Shown: positions 36,933 through 45,894 of the stretch, piece after piece | Numbering within the stretch: position 1 is the first letter of the stretch | Layout of the letters: every line of letters begins with the position of its first letter | Assembly (NCBI RefSeq): GCF_947241125.1 | Contig: NZ_OX365700.1 | Location: 3,752,001-3,816,000, forward strand | Length of the DNA stretch: 64,000 nucleotides | Origin: Nitrospira tepida | Lineage (GTDB): Bacteria > Nitrospirota > Nitrospiria > Nitrospirales > Nitrospiraceae | Direction: 5' to 3' | Position numbers and translations under genes: made by a program | The notes under the pieces: generated by a model | What the model was told of the DNA's origin: nothing | Seen by the model: only the letters and a program-made list of their open reading frames with translations | Database searches by the model: none

Positions 36933-37256
36933 TTACTTTCCGAACGCCTTCTTCAGCAGCGGCTCGATCTCGCCCTTCTTCTCCATTGGGTCCAAAATAT
37001 CCGTATCCCCATAGAACTGTCCGTCGATGAAGACCTTGGGGAGGGTCGGCCAGTTGGTCATCCTGCTGAGGGCTTCGCGCTTCGCGGGATTTTGCAGCAC
37101 ATCGATGACTTCATAGGGGTACCCGTACCTGTCGAAGAATTGCATGGTCTCCCGCGTGAACCCGCACATGGGGAACTGCTTGGTGCCCTTGCCGTACACC
37201 AAGATCTTATGGGCTTTGATCTCGCGCTCGATTTCTTCTTGAATGGGGTCTGCCAT
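36933..37256 (-). CDS. grxD: Monothiol glutaredoxin, Grx4 family
   Basis: A 107-aa CGFS-type glutaredoxin with CGFT at residues 31-34, the cis-proline segment WPTLPKVFIDGQFYGDTDIL and the start IQEEIEREIKAHKILVYGKG. Grx4 proteins bind a bridging [2Fe-2S] cluster, often with BolA partners, and pass it on or sense iron. A BolA-family gene lies 180 bp upstream on the same strand, supporting that role. Confidence 0.95.
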   Translation of the reverse strand: MADPIQEEIEREIKAHKILVYGKGTKQFPMCGFTRETMQFFDRYGYPYEVIDVLQNPAKREALSRMTNWPTLPKVFIDGQFYGDTDILDPMEKKGEIEPLLKKAFGK

Positions 37257-37435
37257 ATCTATCCCTCCATACCAACCTTTGGTTGAATCGGCGGCTCATC
37301 GGGCGTAGCCCCTCTATACCAAGCTACGCTTGAACCGCCGGCTATTCATTGTGCTTTCGTAACTGAGCCGGCGGAGAAGCCCCTTGCGCGTGTTTCCATT
37401 CCTCTACTTTCATGGATCGCCGCCGGAGAAACACC

Positions 37436-37708
37436 TCACGTGATTCCCTTCCCAATCTGTTCTGTCCCTCCTATCTCCTCCGGCGTGGCGGCGGTCAATT
37501 CCAACGCATGGATGCGGCCGTCCTTGAGCGGCGCATCCAGCGCCTGGTAGACCATCCGGTGCCGATCCAACAGATTCTTTCCCGCAAAATGCCGGGAGAC
37601 GATCCGCACGATCAGGTGATCCATCGTTCCGGTCTTATCCGTGACCGTCACGGTCGCATCGGGCATCGCCCTGCGGACATAGTCGGTCAAGGTCTGGGTC
37701 GTAATCAT
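37436..37708 (-). CDS. BolA/IbaG-family protein
   Basis: A 90-aa protein of the BolA fold: DATVTVTDKTGTMDHLIVRIVS, then FAGKNLLDRHRMVYQALDAPL, with the conserved histidine region and KDGRIHALELTAATPEE at the end. BolA proteins form cluster-binding heterodimers with monothiol glutaredoxins, and Grx4 is the next gene downstream. Regulation by iron is likely from the family but no operator is visible. Confidence 0.92.
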   Translation of the reverse strand: MITTQTLTDYVRRAMPDATVTVTDKTGTMDHLIVRIVSRHFAGKNLLDRHRMVYQALDAPLKDGRIHALELTAATPEEIGGTEQIGKGIT

Positions 37709-37997
37709 TTCATTTCATTTCCTTCAACATTCCCGCAGGGTTGCTGCGCTGACCTTACCGTAACCATCCTCGAATCTCAACGGCCCTGCCACCCGTGCCC
37801 CTGATAACCATTCCACCGCTCCCATGTTTATTCGATTGGTTTATCCGATTGTCTCGGCACCGTATCGAAGTCGATACACCCTAGAATCCTTTGGACCCCT
37901 CCGCGCCGGTCCATTGGTCGCCTCAAATTTGCTATGTGCTTGAGACTTCAATCATTCTCATGAAATGAACCCATTTCCGTCTTGCCGGCTCTATCTT

Positions 37998-38011
37998 GGT
38001 ATGAAGCTTGC
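37998..38011 (+). promoter_or_regulatory. Sigma54-type promoter candidate upstream of the sensory cluster
   Basis: TTGGTATGAAGCTTGC has GG at 37998-37999 and GC at 38010-38011 with exactly ten bases between, matching the -24/-12 pattern (TGGCAC-N5-TTGC, with TATG for CACG). It lies 47 bp before the 27-aa ORF. No clear pair of enhancer sites was found; a short TCATT-N7-AATGA palindrome lies about 35 bp upstream. Confidence 0.55.
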
Positions 38012-38057
38012 GGTACTGCCGAGCCGTAGTTCACATCGTATCGGAAAGGGAACGACG

Positions 38058-38141
38058 ATGATGTTCATGACCTACACATTGCCAATGGCCGCCATGTTGA
38101 TCGGACTCGCGACCTATTGGATGGTTACCAAACTCTGGTGA
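38058..38141 (+). CDS. 27-aa single-pass membrane microprotein
   Basis: ATG 38058 has AAAGGGA upstream and the frame encodes MMFMTYTLPMAAMLIGLATY then WMVTKLW. It is almost wholly one hydrophobic helix with a lysine near its C-terminus. It lies between the sigma54-like promoter and the response regulator, so it could be a small regulatory or complex-associated subunit. No homologue is recalled, and at this length coding is inferred from the start site and hydrophobicity. Confidence 0.6.
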   Translation: MMFMTYTLPMAAMLIGLATYWMVTKLW

Positions 38142-38409
38142 CCCGTTTATTTATCGAACGAGAGACGAGTCGACCCATGTTGAGCTGGTGGTGCATCTCA
38201 TCTCCGATTGGTGGATTTCAACCATGCGACGGCAGGCTTATCTCAGCGCACTCTATCATTCCCGCGGATTTCAGGCCCGTCGCGCTGAACTGGACTCGGC
38301 ACTGATGTTGCTCAAGGAACTGGTCTTGAAGCCTCGGGTTTCACGAGCGGGGCATGATGAAGATCAGCGGCAGGATGCCATGAACGTCACTCACACAAGG
38401 AGGGGAGCC

Positions 38410-38847
38410 ATGACGGAGAAACGATCGGATGCGTTGTTCGGAGCGTCAACCGGGAATGGTCGCGTGTTAGTCGTGGATGATGAGCCGGATATCAGAAAGG
38501 TCGTCCGGATGACCTTGCAAAAGGCCGGCTACGACGTGCTCGAAGCCGAGAACGGCGAGAAGGCCATTGAAATCATCAACACAGGCGAAAACCGCCTGAT
38601 GCTCGATGTCCTGGTCTGCGACATCCGCATGCCGAAGATCAACGGCGTGGAGGCCATCGCCTACTTCCGGAAGAACTACAAGCGCGTCCCCATCATCGTC
38701 CTGACCGGATTCCCGGACACCGAGATGGCCGCGACGTTCCTGCGCGACGGCGGGATCGTGGACTATCTCGTGAAACCGGTAGAAGGCGAGAAGCTCAAAG
38801 CCGCCGTGGCTCGCGCGATGGAGCAGCGCGAAGTCGCCTCTTTGTAA
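38410..38847 (+). CDS. Single-domain response regulator
   Basis: 145 aa: a short N-terminal tail and one receiver domain. The acidic pocket is VVDDEPD, the phospho-acceptor aspartate lies in DVLVCDIRMPKING, the conserved threonine in VLTGFPDTE and the lysine in LVKPVEGEK. No output domain is present, so it acts through protein contact. ATG 38410 has AGGAGGGGAG upstream; the frame is open further up but lacks a site. The next two genes are histidine kinases, its likely partners. Confidence 0.93.
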   Translation: MTEKRSDALFGASTGNGRVLVVDDEPDIRKVVRMTLQKAGYDVLEAENGEKAIEIINTGENRLMLDVLVCDIRMPKINGVEAIAYFRKNYKRVPIIVLTGFPDTEMAATFLRDGGIVDYLVKPVEGEKLKAAVARAMEQREVASL

Positions 38848-38953
38848 CGTGGCACTCCCTTGTCGGATTCCCCTCCTGCGAGGAGCACCCCGCTCCTCGC
38901 ATGGTGTGGGAATGTTCCGGGCTTAACCACGCCGGCCGGTCACAGGGGGTATC

Positions 38954-39997
38954 ATGGGTAGCCCGAACTACGAGCAGATGAAGGTTGCCATCCTCGGCGC
39001 GGGAAAGGGCGGCTCGCGGCTCTTGGAAGTGTTGAGTCAGCTCCCGGGGGTGCAGATCTGCGGCGTGGCCGACAAGAACCCGAACGCGCCGGGGCTGCGC
39101 CGAGCGCTCGATCTGAACATTCCCGTCAGCCAGCATGTGACGGACTTCATCGGCAACCACGGCATCAACTTGATCATCGATGTCACCGGCGACCCGGCCC
39201 TGCCGCGGATCATCGCCCAACACAAATCACCGGGAACGGAAACACTGACCGGGGCCGCCTCCAAGCTGCTCTGGCACCTGATGCAGCACGAGTCGCAGCT
39301 CCAGGCCGAGGTGTCGCACACCGACAAGCTGGCGGCCATCGGCTCCTTTGCCGCGGGCATCGCCCACGACATCAATAACCCGCTCTACCTCATCCTGGGG
39401 CTCGCGGAAGACCTGATGGAGCAAACCGACCCGGCGGTCGTCCGGCAACATGCCCGGGACATCATCGACGCGGTCAAACGCACCAGCCGCATCTGCTCGG
39501 ATCTGACGCGCTACGCCCGGCGCGCGGACGACCAGGGAACGGCCCCTGTGGACGTACACGCCAAGCTCGACGAGGCCGTCAAGATCGGGCGCTATGCCCT
39601 GCTCTTCCAGGACATCGTCGTGCAGAAAGCCTACGGAGCCGTCCACGCCACCGTCCAGGGCAACCCCGACGACATCCTGCACATGTTCGTCAATCTCATC
39701 ACCAACGCCATTCAGGCCATGGAAGGCCGGGGCACCTTGACCCTTCGAACGAGCGAGCGCGACGCCTGGCTGGAGATCGGGGTGACCGATACGGGCTGCG
39801 GCATTCCCCGCGAGGCGCTGGAGCGGATTTTCGAGCCGTTCTACACCACCAAGGCGCCTGGGAAAGGCACCGGCCTGGGATTGTATAATGTCAACGCCAT
39901 ACTCAAGAAGCTGGAAGGCACGATCGCGGTCGAAAGCGAAGTGGGAACGGGCACGACCTTCCTGCTCCGGCTGCCGATCGCCAAACCCGTCGGCTAG
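38954..39997 (+). CDS. Histidine kinase with N-terminal Rossmann-like domain
   Basis: A 347-aa cytoplasmic kinase. Residues 8-95 look like a NAD(P)- or CoA-binding Rossmann fold: VAILGAGKGGSRLLEVL, then GVADKNPNAPG and LIIDVTGD. A HisKA domain with phospho-histidine H138 (GIAHDINNP) and a HATPase domain with DTGCGIPRE and GTGLGLYNVN follow. Such a fusion could sense a nucleotide or the redox state directly; that is inference. It ends 6 bp before the next kinase and belongs to the same operon. Confidence 0.9.
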   Translation: MGSPNYEQMKVAILGAGKGGSRLLEVLSQLPGVQICGVADKNPNAPGLRRALDLNIPVSQHVTDFIGNHGINLIIDVTGDPALPRIIAQHKSPGTETLTGAASKLLWHLMQHESQLQAEVSHTDKLAAIGSFAAGIAHDINNPLYLILGLAEDLMEQTDPAVVRQHARDIIDAVKRTSRICSDLTRYARRADDQGTAPVDVHAKLDEAVKIGRYALLFQDIVVQKAYGAVHATVQGNPDDILHMFVNLITNAIQAMEGRGTLTLRTSERDAWLEIGVTDTGCGIPREALERIFEPFYTTKAPGKGTGLGLYNVNAILKKLEGTIAVESEVGTGTTFLLRLPIAKPVG

Positions 39998-40003
39998 CGC
40001 CCC

Positions 40004-42466
40004 ATGACGACTGCCGGCTCGCCGCCTGTTCGCCCCTCCCGATGGGGGTTGAAAGGCAAGCTCATCGTCTCCATGTTGTTGGTGGGCGTGGTTCCGCTGC
40101 TCACCGGCCTGCTGCTGGCTTTTTTTCAGGGTTCGCGGGAAATTCGCGAGGTCAGCGGCGAGAGTTTCAAGGCCTTGGCCATCGAAGCGGCCAGAAAACT
40201 TGATCTGCTCGTCGGAGAAGAGGTCGCGCGCACGTCCCGGATTGCCGCCGATCCGGTCATCGTGCTCGAAATGGAACGGCAACGGGATGCCCGGCACGAC
40301 CTGCCCGAAACGGAACGCCAGCGCCGCGCCGCCCAGAAGCGCGAAAAATGGGAAGCCAAAGACCCGGTGACGGTCAAAGCCATCACCGACAATCCGCTCG
40401 CGCGCCTGTTGCGGGAGTACTACAGCGGCTCCAGCACCGAACTGGATCAGATGCTCCCGCATGTCGTCCGGGCCGCGACCCAGATGCTCTATATCACCGA
40501 CCTCGACGGGCACCTGGTCGCGGCCCTCACCGCCAAACCTCCTTATGACAACGGGCACTACGCCTGGTGGAAGGGCGCGTATAACAACGGGGTCGGACAA
40601 CTCTTCATCCAGGACCTGTATTTCGACGAACGATCCGACACCTATGTGTTCAGCATTTCGCTGCCCATCATGGACAGCCTCCGATATGAAGCCGTGGGCG
40701 TGCTCCATCGGGTGATCGACGCGAAAGCCTTCTTTTCCCCCTCCACCCATCCGATCCGGTTCGGCAAGACCGGCCACGTCATGCTCATCGACAGCCGGGG
40801 CATCGTGATGAGCTGCCCGATCCTGCCGACCGGCGTGCGCCTTGCCGATCCCGACTTGATCCCGCTGGTCACTCCGCGCGAGCCGGGGTGGGTGCAGGCA
40901 TCGAGCGACGGGCACGGCGGGACGTCCAAATCGATCATCGGGTTTTCTCCGCTGCCGGAAACCAGCCGGGCGACCAACGGCGCCATCGACGAAGGCGCCT
41001 GGCACACCTTCGTCTGGCAATCCTCGGAGGAGCTGTTCGCGCCGATCCAGCATTTGTTCACCTGGATGTCCGTCTTCGGGTCCCTGGCCGTGGTCCTGCT
41101 CGCCGCGCTCGGCTCGTTTGCCGCCGGCCGCATCGTCACCCCCGTCCGCAAGCTGCAATCGGCCGCGCGCGCCATCGGCCGCGGCGAGCTGCGGGAGCCG
41201 ATCGCCGTCAAGACCGGAGACGAACTGGAAGAGCTGGCCGAGGAAATCAACCGCATGAACAGCCAACTCGAACGGGCCTTTGCCGGCCTGACCAGCCAGG
41301 TCGAACTCAAGAGCCAGGAGGTCCGCATTCTGGAGCAATCCACCGACCAGATCCTGGACGCCGTCCCCTCGCCGATCTTCATGGTGGATCACCAAGGCGC
41401 GGTTCACTACATGAACCGGGCCTCCCGAGAGGCCTTCGACCTCCAGGAGGCCAACCAGGAGTCCGGCAACCTCTACGACCTGCTGCACCTGCCGGCCGGC
41501 GCGCGTGACCGATTGAAGCGGGAACTGGCGATCCTCGGCAACGGCCAGGGACGCGAACGCCGGACGCCGGCCACCCGGACCGCCCTGGCGCGAGACCCGC
41601 TCGCCCCCGGCGGCGGCGATGATGAGGCGGACCGCCGGGAACTCCAGGTCGGGAACGCCGTGTACCGCTACGAATGGTTTTCATTGCCGGCCAGGCCCGG
41701 CGAGGAGGCCCGGCTCGGCCTGGTGTTGAGAAACGCCACCGACGAAAGCCGCCTGCAGGAGCAACTCATCGAGGCGGAGAAGAAAGGCAGCCTGGGCGTG
41801 CTGACGGCCGGCATCGGACACGAACTGAACAATCCGCTCTTCGGCATTCTCGGGTTGGGGGAAGCGATTCAACACGAGCCCGACTCGGAGCAGATCAAGC
41901 AATATGCCAAGGACATCGTCCAGCATGGCAAGCGGATGGCCGGCATCATCCGCGACTTTGCGGGGGTCACGCGGGCGGACACAGGGGACCGGCGATGCTC
42001 GGTCGATCTGGCCCGGCTGCTCGACAGCGCGCTCCGGCTCGTTCAGCAATCCATGGGAGGGTGGGAGATCGAGGTCGAGAAGCGGTACGGGTCGCTCCCG
42101 CCGATCAACGCGGTGGGAGAGGAACTGTTGCAAGCCTTCGTCAATGTCATCCTGAACGCCGCCCAGGCCATGAAGGGCAAGGGACGCCTCACAATCACCG
42201 CCGAGCAGGGACCGGTGCTCCTCCAAATCACCATCCAGGATTCGGGACCGGGGATTTCGAAATCGCACCTCCTGAAAATTTTTGATCCCTTCTTCACGAC
42301 CAAGCAACAGGGACAGGGCAGCGGGCTGGGCCTCACGATCGCGCGCCGCCTGCTCATGAAGAACGGCGGCCATATCCGCATGGAAAGCACGCCCGGACAG
42401 GGCGCGTCCTGCATCATCACCTTTCCGATCCCGCAGGACGCAGCCCGAACGGAGGGAAAAGGATGA
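40004..42466 (+). CDS. Membrane histidine kinase (Cache-HAMP-PAS-HK)
   Basis: An 820-aa kinase. TM1 is about 18-38, a large periplasmic Cache-like region about 45-340, TM2 about 348-372, then HAMP. A PAS domain (about 445-580) begins ILDAVPSPIFMVDHQG. HisKA has GIGHELNNPL, and HATPase has DSGPGISKSH and GSGLGLTIARR. The last codons overlap the start of the Tll0287-type haem protein (ATGA), suggesting that the secreted haem protein and the kinase act together. Confidence 0.92.
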   Translation: MTTAGSPPVRPSRWGLKGKLIVSMLLVGVVPLLTGLLLAFFQGSREIREVSGESFKALAIEAARKLDLLVGEEVARTSRIAADPVIVLEMERQRDARHDLPETERQRRAAQKREKWEAKDPVTVKAITDNPLARLLREYYSGSSTELDQMLPHVVRAATQMLYITDLDGHLVAALTAKPPYDNGHYAWWKGAYNNGVGQLFIQDLYFDERSDTYVFSISLPIMDSLRYEAVGVLHRVIDAKAFFSPSTHPIRFGKTGHVMLIDSRGIVMSCPILPTGVRLADPDLIPLVTPREPGWVQASSDGHGGTSKSIIGFSPLPETSRATNGAIDEGAWHTFVWQSSEELFAPIQHLFTWMSVFGSLAVVLLAALGSFAAGRIVTPVRKLQSAARAIGRGELREPIAVKTGDELEELAEEINRMNSQLERAFAGLTSQVELKSQEVRILEQSTDQILDAVPSPIFMVDHQGAVHYMNRASREAFDLQEANQESGNLYDLLHLPAGARDRLKRELAILGNGQGRERRTPATRTALARDPLAPGGGDDEADRRELQVGNAVYRYEWFSLPARPGEEARLGLVLRNATDESRLQEQLIEAEKKGSLGVLTAGIGHELNNPLFGILGLGEAIQHEPDSEQIKQYAKDIVQHGKRMAGIIRDFAGVTRADTGDRRCSVDLARLLDSALRLVQQSMGGWEIEVEKRYGSLPPINAVGEELLQAFVNVILNAAQAMKGKGRLTITAEQGPVLLQITIQDSGPGISKSHLLKIFDPFFTTKQQGQGSGLGLTIARRLLMKNGGHIRMESTPGQGASCIITFPIPQDAARTEGKG

Positions 42467-43059
42467 CGAAGATCACCACATTCACGCTCTGGGGCTGCCT
42501 GGCGCTCTTCGGCATGTTCGCGACGGGCGCGCTGTCGGCCCCTCCCAAGAACAAGGATGAGACGCCTCCGCCCTTGCTCTCTCCCGAGAAGGTCGCCGAT
42601 TACATCCACGCGATCATCGAGGCGGACCGCAAATTCTACACGGCGCAGGTGGTCAACCGGATGCAGGAACGGGGCATCGTCAAGGCGACCGAGCATTGGG
42701 AAAACGAGGGCACGCTCCCCTTGCCGGCCCAGTTCCTGAAACACTCCGGGCAGGTCGTGGCGGAGAACGGCAGCGGCATCCGGTACCGGCTGATCAGCCT
42801 CTGGCCCATCAACCAACAGAACAGTCCCGCCACCCCATTTGAACGCAAGGCGCTTGAAACGTTGGCGGACAACCCGGCGGAGCCCTATCGCGGCATCGTC
42901 ACCAGCGGGAAGAAACGATATTTCCAAGCCATCTATGCCGATCGCGCGGTCTCAGCCGCCTGCGTCAGTTGCCACAACCAACACCCCTTGAGCCCCAAAC
43001 GGGACTTCAGGATGAGCGACATCATGGGAGGCATTGCCATCACCATCCCGGTGGAGTAA
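42463..43059 (+). CDS. Secreted Tll0287-like (DUF3365) c-type haem protein
   Basis: A 198-aa protein with a signal peptide (LALFGMFATGALSA) and, at about residue 168, CVSCHN, a CxxCH haem-c attachment motif. The domain (YIHAIIEADRKFYTAQVVNRM...AIYADRAVSAACVSCH) matches Tll0287/DUF3365, a haem-containing PAS-like fold often found in redox or gas sensors. Here it is a separate periplasmic protein whose start overlaps the kinase stop by 4 bp, so it may sense for that kinase. Confidence 0.9.
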   Translation: MTKITTFTLWGCLALFGMFATGALSAPPKNKDETPPPLLSPEKVADYIHAIIEADRKFYTAQVVNRMQERGIVKATEHWENEGTLPLPAQFLKHSGQVVAENGSGIRYRLISLWPINQQNSPATPFERKALETLADNPAEPYRGIVTSGKKRYFQAIYADRAVSAACVSCHNQHPLSPKRDFRMSDIMGGIAITIPVE

Positions 43060-43076
43060 GGCTGCGGCAGGCGGGG

Positions 43077-43104
43077 ATTCGTGAATCGTGATTCGTGAAT
43101 CGTC
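43077..43104. repeat. 14-bp tandem repeat in a REP-like intergenic region
   Basis: ATTCGTGAATCGTG is repeated twice in tandem with one change at the last base. Further on (43155-43177) lie GACTGACGGTTGACG-type units that can pair with GTCAACC here. The layout resembles the repeat at 11003-11076, and both end in TTGACGCGT. It lies between convergent genes, where it may act as a bidirectional terminator. Confidence 0.55.
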
Positions 43105-43191
43105 AACCCTGAAGGAACTGGAAGCCTCGGACGGAGATGCCTTTCCGGGGCGACTGACGGTTGACGTTTGACGCGTCATTTCAATATCTCG

Positions 43192-44298
43192 CTACGGCGA
43201 ATGGACGGCGGGGGCCGTGGGGTGATGATACTCCTCGCGATAGATCTGCAGGGCGGTCAATAGAAGCGCGACCACGATCGGGCCGATGAAAATGCCGATG
43301 ACTCCATAGACCGAGAGCCCGCCCAGCACGCTGAACATCAGGAGAAACACGGGAATCTGGGCGCCGTGCCCGATCAGCAGCGGGCGAAGCACCTGATCCA
43401 CCGTTGACACGATGCCGGCTCCCCAAACAAACAGCGCGACGCCTTTCCACACAGGCCCGGCCCAGAGCAGCCACAGGGCGACCGGCACCCAGACCAGGGC
43501 GGTGCCGCCGAATGGGATCGGCGCCAGGATCGTCGTCACCGCCATCAGTACAACTGGAACCGGCACGCCGAGCACGGCGTAGGCCAGCCCGGCCAAGAGT
43601 CCCTGCACGATCGCCGTCACGACCACTCCCTTGACCACGGCCCGCATGGTCAGGTCCAGCCGGACAAAGATCTTCGACTTGTGCGACGAGTCGAGCGGGA
43701 TCAGCTCATACAGTTTGGCGACCAGGTCGCGCCCGTCCCTGAAGAAAAAGAACAGGGTGACGATCATGATCAGCGCGTTCGCAAAAAACGCAAAGACATT
43801 CTTGACGAACCCGGTCAACCCGCCGACCAGAAATTGACTGAGCGACTTCGCGCTCGATATCAGCATCTCCTCAAGATTGTCCGGGCCGGCCTCCAGGCGA
43901 TCGTACCAGCCCCGCAGATACTCTCCCCCGAGCGGCAGTTTGGAAAGATGCTCCGGCAGCCGTTCGAGCCCCCCTTCGCTGACCCAGATCCGGATCGCCT
44001 TCTCCAGCACCACCGCTTCCCGCACGATCACGCCGCCCATCCAGATCAACGGCAGCACGCCCAACAACATGATACCGATGGTGAGGATGCCGGCCGCCAG
44101 GGATTCCCGCCCTCCCAATCGGGCCGTCAAGCGGCTGTACAGGGGATAGAGCAGATGGGCGAGCACGGTCGCCCAGACCATCGCCAGCAGAAAGGGCTGG
44201 AACATCAGCGCGAGTTGATACACCAGGAACAGGAGAATCGCGAAAAACGCGAGTCCGAAGATCTGCTGGCGCGTGAGGAGGGAGAGGGTCTTGTCCAA
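43192..44298 (-). CDS. AI-2E family transporter
   Basis: A 368-aa membrane protein of the AI-2 exporter (YdiK/TqsA/YhhT) family with about eight hydrophobic helices. The family pattern includes VLAHLLYPLYSRL, FFFRDGRD before helix 5, and the pair VPVPVVLMAVTTILAPIPFGGTAL and GHGAQIPVFLLMFSVLGGL. The actual cargo of such proteins is usually unknown. TTG 44298 with GAGG upstream gives normal length; an earlier start would overlap the divergent MTHFS gene, only 20 bp away. Confidence 0.9.
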   Translation of the reverse strand: MDKTLSLLTRQQIFGLAFFAILLFLVYQLALMFQPFLLAMVWATVLAHLLYPLYSRLTARLGGRESLAAGILTIGIMLLGVLPLIWMGGVIVREAVVLEKAIRIWVSEGGLERLPEHLSKLPLGGEYLRGWYDRLEAGPDNLEEMLISSAKSLSQFLVGGLTGFVKNVFAFFANALIMIVTLFFFFRDGRDLVAKLYELIPLDSSHKSKIFVRLDLTMRAVVKGVVVTAIVQGLLAGLAYAVLGVPVPVVLMAVTTILAPIPFGGTALVWVPVALWLLWAGPVWKGVALFVWGAGIVSTVDQVLRPLLIGHGAQIPVFLLMFSVLGGLSVYGVIGIFIGPIVVALLLTALQIYREEYHHPTAPAVHSP

Positions 44299-44318
44299 GG
44301 CGCCTCGTAGATAGCAGA

Positions 44319-45101
44319 ATGCCGACCGTGTTGTCACGCAAGAGACAGAGTCGGCGCTCGAATCGGCGCCCCGCCGCACAGACCGCGGTCCGGCGTTTTC
44401 GCTCCAAAGCAGCCGCGCGCCGCTTCGTGTGGGATCGATTGGCGAAGGAGGGGCTGGCCGCCTTTCCCTTTCCGCCGCAGGGCCGCATTCCGAATTTCGT
44501 GGGAGCCAGGGAGGCGGCCGAGCGGCTCTTCGAGATCGAACCCTGGAAGAGCGCCAAGCGGATCAAGGTCAACCCCGATGCGCCACAACGGCCCGTGCGG
44601 GAACTGGCGCTCCGCCTCGGCATTACCGTCTTCATCCCCACGCCCCGGTTGCGCGGCGGATTCAAAAAACTCGACCCGGCCAGGATTCCGGCGGAGCGCA
44701 TCAGGGAAGCAGCCGGCCTGTCGAGCGGAGCGGCCTGGGCGGAAGACGTAGCCCTCGAAAATCTCCCGCATATGGACGCCATTGTCTGCGGCTCGGTCGC
44801 CGTGACGAAGGGGGGCAAACGTTGCGGCAAGGGGGAAGGGTACAGCGATCTGGAGTATGCCATCCTGCGCGAGTTGGGCCATCCGCCGGTGCCGGTCGGC
44901 ACAACCGTTCATGATAGCCAGATCGTCGGCGACTTTCCGAGAGACCTCGCCGACCTGCCCCTATCCATGATCGTGACGCCGAGCCGAACTCTGCGCGTGA
45001 GAAAGCCGTTCCCTGCTCCGGCGGGCCTTGATTGGACAAGGCTGACCGAGGAGCAGCTCCAAGCCATGCCGCTGCTGAGAAAACTCAAGAAAGGCGGGTG
45101 A
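44319..45101 (+). CDS. 5-formyltetrahydrofolate cyclo-ligase family protein (MTHFSD-like)
   Basis: A 260-aa protein. A basic, probably disordered N-terminus (25 residues) precedes a MTHFS-type fold with RFRSKAAARRFVWDRL, VNPDAPQRPVRELAL and the ATP-site motif GKGEGYSDLEYAIL near residue 172. Classical MTHFS is about 190 aa; this longer form resembles the MTHFS-domain-containing group, whose activity is less certain. It shares a 20-bp divergent spacer with the AI-2E gene, and its end overlaps the stop of the gene at 45085 by 17 bp. Confidence 0.85.
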   Translation: MPTVLSRKRQSRRSNRRPAAQTAVRRFRSKAAARRFVWDRLAKEGLAAFPFPPQGRIPNFVGAREAAERLFEIEPWKSAKRIKVNPDAPQRPVRELALRLGITVFIPTPRLRGGFKKLDPARIPAERIREAAGLSSGAAWAEDVALENLPHMDAIVCGSVAVTKGGKRCGKGEGYSDLEYAILRELGHPPVPVGTTVHDSQIVGDFPRDLADLPLSMIVTPSRTLRVRKPFPAPAGLDWTRLTEEQLQAMPLLRKLKKGG

Positions 45102-45894
45102 AAATCAGATCGTCGAAATAGGTGACCGCGTCCGATCTGGTCCAGAGGCCGATGCGGCCGGATTGAAACGTGCGGTCGCAGAGATGCAGCAACTCGCGGC
45201 CGTCGTATGAGATCGAAATCTCGCACCCTTCGGCGCGCACGCGCAGCTTGTGCCAGTTCTTGAGAGAAATCGTCTGGCTCCGGCTCTCGACCAATTGTTG
45301 CACACCCTTCACCACTCGGTAGAGCCGGACGTTCTGCTCGACCGCGCTGACTCGCAGGAGGTAATAGTTCCGATCATCGGCCGCGCGCCAGATCACGCCG
45401 GCGCCCAACTCCGCCTTGCCGCCGACCGGCAGGAACGCCACCTCCATGTCCAGATCGGCCGCGTCGGTGCCGTTGATCAGCAACATCTTGTAGGCATGGT
45501 CCGCGCCTTTGGATTGGACCTGAGCCAGCACCTGCATGGAACTCCTCGCCCGTTCGCTGTGAAAGACTTTCCATTCGCCGGCCGGGCGCCCGTCGAAGAG
45601 GGTGCCCAGCGTGAACCCGGCCGGCAACCGCCCCGGCACGTCGTCGTCGAAATTCCACTTTTTGGTCGAGCCGCTTGCCCGCTCGTCTTGAGGATCTGTC
45701 GGGGGACCGGCCAGGCTGTCTGCCAGGACTGAACCCTGCAACAGGATCAGCGAAAGCCACAAGAGGACACCGGCCCCAACCAGACGGTCCGACAGGAGGC
45801 CGAAACGCCGGCTCGCCGCTGAATCAGCGGACGATGATCCACGGTGGTCATAGGCCGAAAATCCGTTTGAACCGATCCCAGAATCCTTCCCCAT
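45085..45894 (-). CDS. Secreted LamG/DUF1080-like beta-sandwich protein
   Basis: About 269 aa with a single hydrophobic segment (LVGAGVLLWLSLILLQGSVLA), probably a signal peptide or anchor, then a concanavalin-like jelly-roll: FDDDVPGRLPAGF, GAGVIWRAADDRNYYLLRVS, ENWHKLRVRAEG-like KNWHKLRVRAEG and FQSGRIGLWTRSDAVTYFDDL. Such domains bind sugars or cleave glycosides. ATG 45894 overlaps the PBP gene by 47 bp; a later start just before the hydrophobic segment is possible. It is likely co-transcribed with the PBP. Confidence 0.75.
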   Translation of the reverse strand: MGKDSGIGSNGFSAYDHRGSSSADSAASRRFGLLSDRLVGAGVLLWLSLILLQGSVLADSLAGPPTDPQDERASGSTKKWNFDDDVPGRLPAGFTLGTLFDGRPAGEWKVFHSERARSSMQVLAQVQSKGADHAYKMLLINGTDAADLDMEVAFLPVGGKAELGAGVIWRAADDRNYYLLRVSAVEQNVRLYRVVKGVQQLVESRSQTISLKNWHKLRVRAEGCEISISYDGRELLHLCDRTFQSGRIGLWTRSDAVTYFDDLIFTRLS

